Assembly (NCBI GenBank): GCA_019914945.1
Contig: CM034109.1
Span: forward strand, 2,046,001-2,110,000
Length of the DNA: 64,000 nt
Source: Typha latifolia
Taxonomy: Eukaryota; Streptophyta; Magnoliopsida; Poales; Typhaceae
Reading direction: 5' to 3'
The translations under genes were made by a program, and so were the position numbers. Below the pieces are notes generated by a model. The model worked only from the letters and a program-made list of their open reading frames with translations, made no database searches and had not been told where the DNA came from. This document shows, piece after piece, positions 55,070 to 64,000 of the stretch. Within the stretch, counting starts at the first letter, position 1. Each line of letters opens with the position of its first letter.

Positions 55070-55404
55070 TACATAGTCCACTAATACTTATGTTCCTAGA
55101 AAAAATATTGTTGATGATTATGGCGCAGTAAAGGCACTGTTTGTGAAGCATTGGTTGTAGACTTTGCACCTTTGGGTCTATTAACTAGACTTATAGATTA
55201 GAGGGAGTTCAACATGGGCTTATATGAATACTAAATCCAGCTAAGACACACTTTGAGAAAATTTTGGAAGACTTTAATGATGAATTTATTTTCAACTTTG
55301 GCACTACAAAAATAAAGATTAAGCATAACATGTCTATATCAAATTTATATGTTGGACAATAATTTCATATGCGGTATGAGTTCAAGTATCCACTTAAAAT
55401 ATAT
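55070..55404. other. Unassigned DNA between two LTR elements
   Basis: AT-rich host or old-repeat DNA. It ends with TATAT at 55400-55404, the left target duplication of the chromovirus. No gene is recognised. Confidence 0.45.
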
Positions 55405-56198
55405 TGATAGGTTACGGAATGATTCCTTCAAGATCTGGATTTATTGTAGGAAGCAGTCCGTGCAACCGAGGGAAAATATTCACCAAATATTGTCCTATAG
55501 TCATAAAATTATGAAAATAAGTGGGATTGATCCTTAACTCCCTGATATACGATTTTTGTATTTACGCCCTTCACAGATTCAAACTGTAACTAGGACGAGA
55601 ATACGATATAGTGCGGATGATGGTGGTGGTGACGGGTGGAGTGGATGTTAGGGTTATGGATGATAATGGAGATGAGGGTGGCTGGTTGATGTTGTTTAAG
55701 GGATAAAAATGAAGGGGAAGAAGTGGTCGAGATCCCAAGGAAAAGGAAGGACTCAACAGACGAGTGAGATTAGAAGATAGGAGAGACCTTGCGAATGGTA
55801 GAGATGGTAGGTTACTGAAGAAGGAGAAGGGAGACTAGGGTAGAAAGATTAGAGAGAGAATAGAGAGGCAAGAAACTAATATTCCATAAGCATAATAAAT
55901 TTGGCTACCATCCACACCTTTATAGAGGCTAGCCAACAAGCCAAAATAATAATTATTAACCCTAATTCTAGTGGACTCCCACCGATCGCGTTCGAACGCG
56001 CCTGACCGTGTTCGTACACACAAAAGGCGTTCTCTGTCGATGCGAACCTGATGCAGACGTTCGAACGTGTATTTCGTATTCTCTATTTTTGTGAACTTGA
56101 TCCAGGCGTTCGCAAAGGCGTTCGAAACCTATAGAAAATTTATTTTAATGAAAATAAATAATTAATGCAATAAGAAAAGACTCTGATAAGATGTATCA
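55405..56198 (-). repeat. 3' LTR of the chromovirus
   Basis: The plus-strand ends are TGATAGGTTACGG and AGATGTATCA. GCGTTCGAACGCG-type palindromes occur at about 55985-56130. The arms TTCCTTCAAGATCTGGATTTATTG and GATGATGGTGGTGGTGACGGG are shared with 61979-62790. Confidence 0.85.
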
Positions 56199-57033
56199 GC
56201 ACACCACGCTTCCCCTCACCTTATCCTCAAAGTGTAAAGACAGGGAAACGCTCCAAGATGTTCATCTCCAACTCCCATGTCACCTCGTCGGATGGCTTGC
56301 CAAGCCACTCAACTAGAATCTCCATCTCTAATCTGGTACCATGACGTCGTCGGCGCCTAGCAAATACACAAACTAGCTTTATGATCTTTGTCTCCTCCAA
56401 TGGCTCTAGTAGAACTGATTCAACGACCTCATGATCTCCAATCCACTACCTTAGTAATGAAATATGAAAGACATGATGCACTCTCGACCCCTCATGTAGC
56501 ATAAATGATACGCAACCGGACCAATACGCTCTAACACCTGAAACGGACCGAAGTAGAGATGTGCTAACTTCTGGTTTTGCATTGGACGCAAGGTCACTTG
56601 TTGATACAGTTGCACCCTCACGAACACCTAACTGCCGATGTTGAACTCCTGCTCTCGATGGCTGCAATCATAAACTTGCTTCATGTGATTTTGAGCAAGT
56701 TTAAGATGGGCACGCAATCTCCTCAATGTGGTGTCTCTATCCATCAAAGCTAAGTCTACCTCTATCTGATCTACATATGCCACTAGACCATAAGCACATA
56801 ATGTCGAAGTCGTGCACCCATATACCACCTCGAATGGAGTCATGCCAATACTACTGTGGTGGGCAGTGTTGTAAGACCACTCTGCCCATGATAAGAACTC
56901 CAACCATCGTCTCAGCATCTCTCTAACAAAGCACCTCAAGTACTGCTTAATGCCTTGATTGATCACCTCGGTTTGGCCGTCCGTCTGTGGATGGTAGGCT
57001 AAACTTAAGTTCAATCGAGTCCCCTAACATGTG
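56199..57033 (-). pseudogene. Integrase C-terminal half and chromodomain-like tail
   Basis: From 57014 downward: LNLSLAYHPQTDGQTEVINQ, GIKQYLRCF, WLEFLSWAEWSYNTAHHSSI and GMTPFEVVYG are the standard gypsy integrase motifs. MKQVYDCSHREQEFNIG, VTLRPMQNQKLAHLYFGPFQ and RVHHVFHISLLRK (to about 56446) are the GPY/F-type region. VEWLGKPSDEVTWE, near 56290, is the core of a chromodomain (W and E of the aromatic cage region), the hallmark of chromoviruses that target heterochromatin. Confidence 0.8.
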
Positions 57034-57038
57034 AAAAA

Positions 57039-58029
57039 TGATACGATCTCCCCCTTTTGGCTAAGGTTCGATTTCTTCCGATTTTCATATTTGGAATGAA
57101 TCTGGCACGAAACTTTAGAAATAGATCTTGAAAGATGCCGCCGTCAGATCAACTTGAGATTTTGGTATGATGTAGCCCCGGAAAAGAGCTTTCTAGAAAA
57201 TCAAATTTCAAGCGAATCGGATGTAGGGATCTCAAGATATCATCTGATTAGTGGACAAACATCAAGGGGTCTGATCAGGATCCGTGGATGGAGGCACGAG
57301 ATCCTAGATGATGGTGGTTGGTGGTGGACCGGCGTTAATGGGGTGGCACTGATGAAAAGTGGTGGTGGGAGGGTTATGGTTAATGGAAGGGTTAGGGCAA
57401 GTGTTGGATAGATTGGAAGAAGAGGGAGGAGAGGGCCAACCCAAAGGGACTAGGGTGATTGGCCGGTCGAGAGAGGTTAGAAGCGGCGTCGCCAGGGATC
57501 GAGAGAACGGAAATGAAGAAGACGAAGGAGGCAAGGCAAAAACTCAATTCATCAATCAATAATCCCTTCAATGGTTGCCATCCACACCTTTAGAGGCTAA
57601 CCAACAATTCAAAATTAACCCTACTAGCATTTTCGCCGACCGCGTTCGAACGCGCCCGATCGTGTTCGAACACAATTATTCTCACTTTTTTGGATTTGCG
57701 AACGCGATACAGGCATTCACAGACACGTTCGAACGCAGGCATTCACAAACACATTCGAACACATAATTCACACTCTCTAGATGTGCGAACGTGATGCAGG
57801 CGTTCACAAGCGCGTTCACAAACGCATTCGAATGCACAATTCACACTCTCTGGATGTGCGAATATGATGCAGGTGTTTACAAGCGCGTTTGAACACACTC
57901 CACCCGCGTTCGAACTCGAGATACAAAAATCTTATTTTTTTTTAAGAATTAAACACTAAAACAAGAGTAAAGATACCCCTAAAGTGTATCCATGCTCGAG
58001 ACGTCCTCTATGAAGCCCAAATCATATCA
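57039..58029 (-). repeat. Solo LTR nested in integrase, target duplication AAAAA
   Basis: The plus-strand ends are TGATACGATCTCC and CAAATCATATCA. AAAAA lies at 57034-57038 and 58030-58034. Reverse complemented, it matches the LTRs at 30862-31724 and 35596-36509 (GTCTCGAGCATGGATACACTTTAG, GGGTATCTTTACTC). It holds the richest palindrome array in the window (57640-57915). Removing it reconnects the integrase frame (FWIEFF then TC), so the insertion is exact. Confidence 0.88.
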
Positions 58030-58034
58030 AAAAA

Positions 58035-58583
58035 CTCAATCCAAAAGTGGCTCATAAATACACGATCAAGATCCGAGACAATCGTTGGTGGCATGCCATG
58101 CAACCGAGCAACATCTCTAACGAAAATTTCAGCCACTAACTTGGTTGAAAATGGATATGACAATTCAAAAAAGTGCACATACTTACTCAATCTATTAACC
58201 ACCACAAAAATAATGAAAAAACCATGTACTAGTGGAAGACCTTCTATAAAATCCATAGAAATATCTTCTCAAACACGGTCCGGTATCGATAGAGGCTGTA
58301 GTAATCCGGCCGATTTTAATGTGTTTGCCTTAGCCCTTTGACAAACTTTGTAAGAACGGACAAAACTCCTCACATCTCGCCTCAATCCTGGCCATATGCA
58401 ACTCTGTGATATCCTCCTATAAGTTCTCAAGACACTCTCATGACCAGCCTCTGGAGTTTGGTGGAAGTGCTCCAATAATTTCTGCCGCAATCTATCATTT
58501 GTAGGCACTCGAATGCACCCGCGATCCAGCAGCAAACCTCCTCGATTCTCCAACTCTAGATGGCGCTCCAAATCATCCAACAC
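58035..58583 (-). pseudogene. Integrase zinc-binding and N-terminal core
   Basis: LLEHFHQTPEAGHESVLRTYRRI, then WPGLRRDVRSFVRSYKVCQRAKA (58269-58583), is the H2C2 domain. The first Cys of the CxxC pair is Tyr (SYKVC), so zinc binding is broken. The rve core follows: MDFIEGLPLVHGFFIIFVVVNRLSKY (58008-58256 frame), then VSDLDRVFMSHFWIEFF at the junction. The first two catalytic Asp residues (MDF and SDLD) remain. Confidence 0.82.
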
Positions 58584-58589
58584 CTCCTA

Positions 58590-59258
58590 TAATAATCTCA
58601 AAACATCTGGGTCAGATGTACATGCATACCACAGCTCATCAAAAAAAGGAAAAATAGGAGAATAATATGCTGCGAGCTCGGCGGTATCGGGTTGGCGCGA
58701 TAGTGCATCTGCCACTCTATTTTCCGTTCCTTTCTTGTATTGAATTTTATAATATACCCCAGCAATTTTGTGACCCATCTCTGCTGTGCTGGAGTGTGAA
58801 TACGTTGTCCCATAAAGTATAGAAGGCTCCTTTGATCGGTTTGAATAATGAATTGCCTACCGATCAAATAAGGCCTCCACTTTGTCACCGCATACAGAAT
58901 TGCCAACATCTCTATCTCGTAGGTCGATAATTGCTGGAATTTTTATGATAAGGCCTTGCTAAGAAAGGCTATCGGGACGTCCTCCTTGCATTAGTATAGT
59001 TCCTATGCCAACTCCCACCGTTATTGCTGTTTTTAGTTTTTCAAAGGCTGTAGTGGCTTCATCTGTCCATCTAAAATAGTTCTTCCTTATCAAAAAAGTG
59101 AGAGGAGCAGCGATTTTGCCATACCTAGTGATGAGGCGGCGATAATACCCAGTCAGCCTCAAGCAGTCATGCATGCAACCTTTTGAGGATCCGCCACCAT
59201 TCCTTCGACTGAGATGATGTGGCTTAAATACTCTACTTGTGATACTCCCCATAGGCAC
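58590..59258 (-). pseudogene. Chromovirus RNase H domain
   Basis: TGYYRRLITRYGKIAAPLTFLIRK then FEKLKTAITV...VGIGTILMQGGRPDSLS (59258-58959) is followed in another frame by MLAILYAVTKWRPYLIGRQF, IIQTDQRSLLYFMGQRIHTPAQQRW and RVADALSRQPD to about 58590. The ECDAS segment that carries the first catalytic Asp is deleted or unreadable. Confidence 0.8.
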
Positions 59259-59279
59259 TTAGACTTCTTAATCTTCAGC

Positions 59280-60045
59280 TGGTTTTACTTCAACAAATTC
59301 AGCACATCCTCCAAATGCCGCCAATGCTCCATTTCAATCCTGTTGTACACCAAAATGTTGTCAAAGAATACCAAGACATACCTTCGCAGTAGAGGCAAAA
59401 AAATATCATTCATGAGGCCTTGAAAAGTAGCTGGAGCATTAGTTAGACTAAAGGGATCACTGAAACTCGTAGTGCCCATCCAGAGTCCGAAATGCATCTT
59501 GTGCACATCCGCCAGGTGAACTCTAATTTGATGATACCCAGCTCTTAAGTCAAGCTTGCTAAATATGGTCAGCCCTACAAGCTCGTCCAGCAAATCCTCT
59601 ATGACCGGAATGGGATACCGGTCCTTGACTGTGATAGCTTTAGTGCCCGATAGTCGACACAAAAACGTCATTTTCTATCCTTCTTCCGCACCAATAGCAC
59701 GAGCGATGAGTAGGAGCTATGACTTGGTTGTATGAGGTCTTACTCCAACATCTCGGCTACCATCTTGGAGATAACTTTCTTTTGCACATGTGGATACTGA
59801 TATGGCCTCTTGTTCGCCAGTGTAGCCCTAGGCACAATCTCTATGCGATGGTCTGCCGTTTGCCTTAGTGGCAACTCATTTGGTTCCTCAAACAGTCTAG
59901 CAAATTTATCTAATAAATTAGACAATTCAATTGTAGTACCTTGACTCATTAGAGGCTCATCTCCTGCTGGTCCTAACTGAAGAAGATAGGCCAAATCACT
60001 CGCACAAGGCAGCCCCACCATCGGTTGCATCGCTAGAATCGACAA
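59280..60045 (-). pseudogene. Chromovirus reverse transcriptase
   Basis: From 60045: LPPLRQTADHRIEIVPRATLANKRPYQYPHVQ-type sequence, then the FCVDYRALN region (reads FLCRLSGTKAITVKDRYPIP), LLDELVGLTIFSKLDLRAGYHQI, FGLTNAPATFQGLMNDIF and VLVFFDNILVYN. The catalytic YxDD-equivalent reads FDN, so the second Asp is lost. One frameshift lies near 59670. Confidence 0.83.
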
Positions 60046-60081
60046 AGATCAAATGCCATCAAGTCACACATCTTTATTTCC

Positions 60082-60453
60082 TTACTTAAATTTTATCCAC
60101 ATACTCCAAAAATCAAAAGTGACGGGACCCAAACCCTGCAACCACTGAGTGCCAAGGACAATGTCCGCTCCTTGCAACGCCAATGAATATAAGTCCATAA
60201 TGATGTCGTGTCCTTGCACCCGTATATCGACCTGGCGACACAAGCTCTCCGTCTGAAACTTCGTGGCATCTCCAATAGCAATGTCAAACCCCGCGGTCGA
60301 TTCACTATCCAAGCCCAATTTTCTTACTAACCTCTCATCTAGAAAGTTGTATGTACTCCCAAAATCGATGAGGATGTGCACACAATACTTTTTAATGACT
60401 TCATCCACCCGCAATGTCCTCGGCGCGAAAGTACCCGAATATGCATGCATCAA
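60082..60453 (-). pseudogene. Chromovirus protease domain
   Basis: VHILIDFGSTYNFLDERLVRKLG carries the active-site D but reads DFG instead of the usual D(S/T)G, which would disable it. ALQGADIVLGTQWLQGLGPVTFDF follows, the conserved C-terminal element. It is the same family as the protease at 33197-33766. Confidence 0.82.
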
Positions 60454-60479
60454 TATTTTAGCTTGGATATCTTCCTACA

Positions 60480-61960
60480 TGCCCTCCTCTATGGTCTCCT
60501 CATGGACCTCCTCTGAACACTCTATCACCAACAACCTCATCGTCCTCCTCGAGACTGTCGATGAACATCACACTCCCGATTGGTTTGGAACACCGATAAC
60601 TAAGGGTGAAACGTTCATCGCATCAAAAGCAAAGGCCCTTCGCTCTTCACTCCTCCACCTAGGCAGGTGTAAGAGTTTGAACGGGGGTCTTGTGCTTCCT
60701 CTAACATCAATAGAAGGACTCAAAGGTGGTCGTGGTCTAGTACTAGCAGCCATTGTCTTTGAACCCAGAGAATTTCTAGCCGACATTTTAGGCACAAACA
60801 GCCCATCTCGGTTGCCCCAACTTGTTTTTGCTACCATCTTGAGAGCCTCTTGCTTTTGCTCCATCCTCACAGCCTTCTCAAAGGCCTCCTCAAGAATGGT
60901 AGGACAAAGAGCATGAACATCCACCTGTATCTCCTCCCGTAATCCTGAAATGAATGTGCTCATTAATATCGATTCAGGCCAAGGTGACTCGCAACGACTA
61001 CTAACTCTTTCAAATTCTACTTGATACTTCAATACGATCTTCCTCTGAACTATCTTGCTTAATGTGGCAGCAAAATCTTTATATGCTGTTGTCCCAAATT
61101 TATATGTAATCCTCCTACAATAGTCAGCCCAACTAGTAAATCCTCCACCACGAATAACCGATCAATACCAATACAATGTCGTTCCTTGGAGGTGAAAGCT
61201 TGCCATCTGGACCTTTGCGTCCTCTGCTGTTCCTTGACAATCAAAGTATTGTTCCACTTAAAACACCCAATCTATTGGATCACCGCCTTGAAATTTTAGG
61301 AAGTCCAAGCATGCGGTTCTCCCACGGATAGCATTGTCGGGTTCGCGAAAGATCCTTAGTTCAGGTCTGAACCTTTGTGCTTGTTGATCTCCTTCTATAA
61401 ATCCTCGATCTCGCCTATCACCATCTCCGAAGAGATCAACATCATCCTCTAAGTGCCAATCCTCTTCATCGACGAAGCGCATCGGTGCCGCACGCCTCTC
61501 GGGTTCCACCATCGTCGATCTTGGGTTGTATATCAAAGGTGGGGGATGATGTATAGGAATAGGTAAAAGAAGATCATTGACATTAACATGTCGTACTTGG
61601 ACTTGTGGGGTATCAGATCGGTGTGGTCCCACCGCTAGTCTTTCTTGAGGCACCGATCTTCATTGAGGAGATAATAAAGCCGATCTATTCATGACATATT
61701 CCTTTAAAGCATTATGATCATTCTGCATTGCATCAACCCTATGCAGCAATATTTGGAACATGCCCCTAAGTTCATCTGCCAAGCCCATATTCACACCCAT
61801 AGACATTGGTTGACTCGGTCTTGCCGTGGCCGCCCTAAAGGGATTGGCCTCATGGTTAGGAATATCGTGGATTGAGTCTTCCCTTATCGATGTATTCTCC
61901 ATTGGTCTCCTTATTGATGTCATCTTCCTTATTTCTACCATTAATGGAGGTCTGAGGTTT
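60480..61960 (-). pseudogene. Chromovirus gag
   Basis: MVEIRKMTSIRRPMENTS at 61941 is a probable start next to the primer-binding site. DELRGMFQILLHRVDAMQ is coiled. An acidic/basic linker (EDDVDLFGDGDRRDRG) and LDFLKFQGGDPIDWVF, FDCQGTAEDAKVQMASFHLQGTT-like sequence form the gag core at about 61170-61300. LMSTFISGLREEIQVDVHALCP follows at about 60900-60960, and a decayed zinc knuckle (AFDAMNVSPLVIG) ends near 60600. Confidence 0.78.
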
Positions 61961-61978
61961 ACTTGGCTCTGATACCAA

Positions 61979-62790
61979 TAATAAGTTGCAGAATGATTCC
62001 TTCAAGATCTAGATTTATTGTAGGAAGGAGTTTGTGTAACCAAGTGGAATCGATCCGTAACTCTCTAATCTATGATTTTTGTATTTATGCCCTTCGCAGA
62101 TTCGAACTATAACTGGGATGAAAGCATAATATAGTACAGATGATGGTGGTGGTAACGGGTGGAGTTGATGTTAGAGTTATGGATGATAATGGAGATGAGG
62201 GTGGATGGTTGATGTTGTTTAATGGGATAAAGAGGAAGGAGAAAAAGTGGTCGAGATCTCAAGGAAGAGGGAGGACTCGAGGGACGAAGGAGATTAGAAG
62301 TTAGGAGAGACCTTGCCAACAGTAGAGGTGGTAGATTGGTGAAGAGGGAGGAGGGAGATTAGGATAAAGAGACTAGAGAGAGGATAGAGAGGCAAGAAAC
62401 TAATATTTTATAAGCATTATGATTTTGGTTGCCATCCACACTTTTATAGAGGCTTGCCAATAAGCCAAAATAACAATTATTAACCCTAATTCTAGTGGAC
62501 TCCCGCCGATTGCATTCGAACGCGCCCAACCGCGTTCGAACGCACAAAAGACATTCTCTGTCGATGCGAATCTAATGCAAATCTGATGCAAACATTCGAA
62601 CATAGCGTTCAAATGTGTCCGACTGCATTCGAACGCGAATTTCACGTTCTCTGTTTTTATGAACCTAATGCAGGCATTCGCAAAGGAGTTCGAACGTGCC
62701 CCTTTCGCATTCGAACGCGACCTACAAAAATTTATTTTAATAAAAATAAATAACTAATGTAATCAGAAAAGACTCTAACAAGGTATATCA
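61979..62790 (-). repeat. 5' LTR of the chromovirus
   Basis: The plus-strand ends are TAATAAGTTGCAG and AGGTATATCA. It has several CATTCGAACGCG and GCGTTCGAACGCA words at about 62510-62715. The primer-binding site abuts its left edge. Confidence 0.85.
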
Positions 62791-62889
62791 TATATACAGT
62801 CATGCTATGTTCTAAGTACCAATCTATGACATGTAAGCTCAATAAGGTAGTAGCCCGCTACAATACTCCTAAATGACATTTGGATGATA

Positions 62890-63784
62890 AAAATAAGAAA
62901 ATTTAGAGGAGTTGAGAAAAACGTGAATCTTTAGGTATGCTATAATACCAATAGAAAAATCTTATAATAGATGCTCTAAGAGATGAGATCTATCACGCAC
63001 TATCAATTATAAATATGAAAAATAGAGCATGAAAAGACAATCTCAAACACATTTTTATGTGAAAAAACTCCAAACTAGTTAAAAAAACTAATGATCCAAA
63101 CTAAGATCAAAACCAACCACTAGAACTTATAGTAATTACACGAAGCTCATAAATCCTACTACTCAATTTGTAATATTCTTGTTCGCTAGACCCTACAATA
63201 CATCACTTTTCGTGATATATTTTTAAACTTTAGTGATCCTTGAGATTGATCTTTCCATCTCAGTGACCCTTAGCATAGTTCTTCGAGATTTAATACACTA
63301 TACTGACGGTTATGTTAAGATCACTATAAGTTTTATAATGGTATTTTTACAACTGCTAACTGTATTTTTCAGAAAACAAAGTCTTTAATGATGTAAATTT
63401 TTTAGATTTATTATAAAATTCAATAGCATAACCTCTTCCCTTTTGGCAATTAAAAATGAGCCATTTTAGCTTAAAGAATAGTGTTGCAGAAATTTTGTTC
63501 AAAATATGTCTAAATGAGAGTTGATTCCGTTCAAACAGATTTTTTCTAAGAGCAAATTTTATCTAATGTTAGAAGTCCGTTTGAACAGATTTTTCCCAAC
63601 GACTGATTTTATCCTATATTTGAAATATATTCGAATGAGATTTAATCCGTCCGAATAGAGCATAGAAGATTCCTTTTTTTAGTTCAAATTATTTTTAAAT
63701 TAAGAGTTTTTGAGAGCCTATCTTTTGAAAATATAAAAAGGAAGTCTTTGACTTCTAGCAAGTAATTAAATATTTTCCCTAACA
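62890..63784 (-). repeat. Copia-type LTR, minus strand, abutting a RALF-like promoter
   Basis: The right edge CCCTAACA is the inverse of a TGTTAGGG start. The reverse complement has the same order as 18199-19090: GTTCGAA/GTTTGAAC words, then GATCAATCTCAAGGATCACTAAAG, GTCTAGCGAACAAG, CTAGTGGTTGGTTTTGATC and a TTTTTTCACATAAAA tract. The left end is approximate and no target duplication was resolved. Confidence 0.55.
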
Positions 63785-64000
63785 CCCAAATGTCACAGCA
63801 CAAGGAAAAGAAGCTAAGACTTGACTTATATAAGGCTGGCTTTTTGTACATATATATATAAGGCTGGCTTCGATATGGACTGCCTGCCTACTTACCATTA
63901 CTAACTACCATGCAAAGAAGGGCTGACATATAAAATAATGTGCCACTGAAGACAAACCTATACGTACCTAATGCTGCTGCCTTTTTATACCCTGACTAAA
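63785..64000 (-). promoter_or_regulatory. Orphan RALF-like promoter
   Basis: CACCCAAATGTCACAGCACAAGG matches the DNA just upstream of the copy 1 and copy 3 ATGs. AAGAAGCTAAGACTTG matches copy 4. The conserved block occurs at 63862-63881 with one mismatch, plus a partial second copy (AAGGCTGGCTTT at 63832-63843). TATATATATA (about 63850-63860) separates them. 63945-63985 matches the distal promoter of copy 4 (TACGTACCTAA.GCTGCTGCC). No coding region follows at lower coordinates: the copia-type LTR occupies that place. Confidence 0.65.

Larger units (their letters stand above)
55405..62790 (-). mobile_element. Ty3/gypsy chromovirus, full-length layout, degenerate
   Basis: On the minus strand: 5' LTR 61979-62790 (812 bp), primer-binding site TTGGTATCAGAGCC at 61965-61978, gag, protease, RT, RNase H, integrase, chromodomain-like tail, 3' LTR 55405-56198 (794 bp). 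Target duplications TATAT lie at 55400-55404 and 62791-62795. A 991-bp solo LTR of the related gypsy family (57039-58029) interrupts the integrase. Without it the element is about 6.4 kb. Domain order RT-RNase H-integrase is diagnostic of Ty3/gypsy. Stops and active-site changes make it inactive. Confidence 0.9.

Noticed and set aside
60263..60916. Plus-strand frame of 217 codons
   Set aside because: It is the reverse complement of chromovirus protease and gag, with no features of its own.

Overview
The window looks like plant nuclear DNA, almost certainly from a flowering plant: it is AT-rich, gene-poor and packed with nested retrotransposons. The only host genes I can recognise encode small secreted peptides of the RALF (rapid alkalinization factor) type. 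No rRNA, tRNA, CRISPR, operon or organellar sequence was found. The species cannot be named from the sequence.

Host genes. Five intronless RALF-like genes lie on the minus strand: 3442-3786, 4243-4581, 24343-24666, 28651-28986 and 47792-48172. The first four are recent tandem duplicates. They share the N-terminus M(S/G)(K/R)EME, an acidic propeptide, an RRIL cleavage site, a 3' flank and a 20-bp promoter block. The fifth is an older, more canonical paralogue (propeptide LMDSEMHRRVLAQ). All five lack the YISY motif of ordinary RALFs, and the cysteine pattern differs between copies. Relics of further copies lie at about 30005-30090 and at 63785-64000, where a promoter has lost its gene.

Transposon layout. 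(1) 1-1385: Ty1/copia pol relic split by a solo LTR. (2) 6003-10396: mixed LTRs plus a gag-only LTR element. (3) 12031-24001: an L1-type LINE of about 5.46 kb with a 15-bp target duplication, interrupted by two solo LTRs (15639-18184, TSD CAAGC; 18199-19090, TSD CCTAA) and by a two-LTR non-autonomous element (20792-23850). (4) 30633-37533: a gag-only element containing a complete two-LTR Ty3/gypsy element (30862-36509, TSD ACTCG) that has no integrase. (5) 37539-45571: a 5'-truncated CACTA (En/Spm) element with a nested Mutator-like non-autonomous element (42356-43487). (6) 50464-55069: a gag-only LTR element with a nested solo LTR (52407-53416, TSD TGGAA). (7) 55405-62790: a Ty3/gypsy chromovirus on the minus strand (TSD TATAT) with a solo LTR (57039-58029, TSD AAAAA) inside integrase. 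(8) about 62890-63784: a copia-type LTR sitting between a RALF promoter and where its coding region should be.

How it fits together. The locus appears to be a RALF-like peptide cluster that grew by tandem duplication and was then pushed apart by nested insertions. The most interesting signals are the altered cysteine and receptor-contact regions of the duplicated peptides, their shared promoter block, and arrays of the palindrome GCGTTCGAACGC shared by LTRs of different retrotransposon families. All retroelement coding regions carry stops or active-site changes and look dead.
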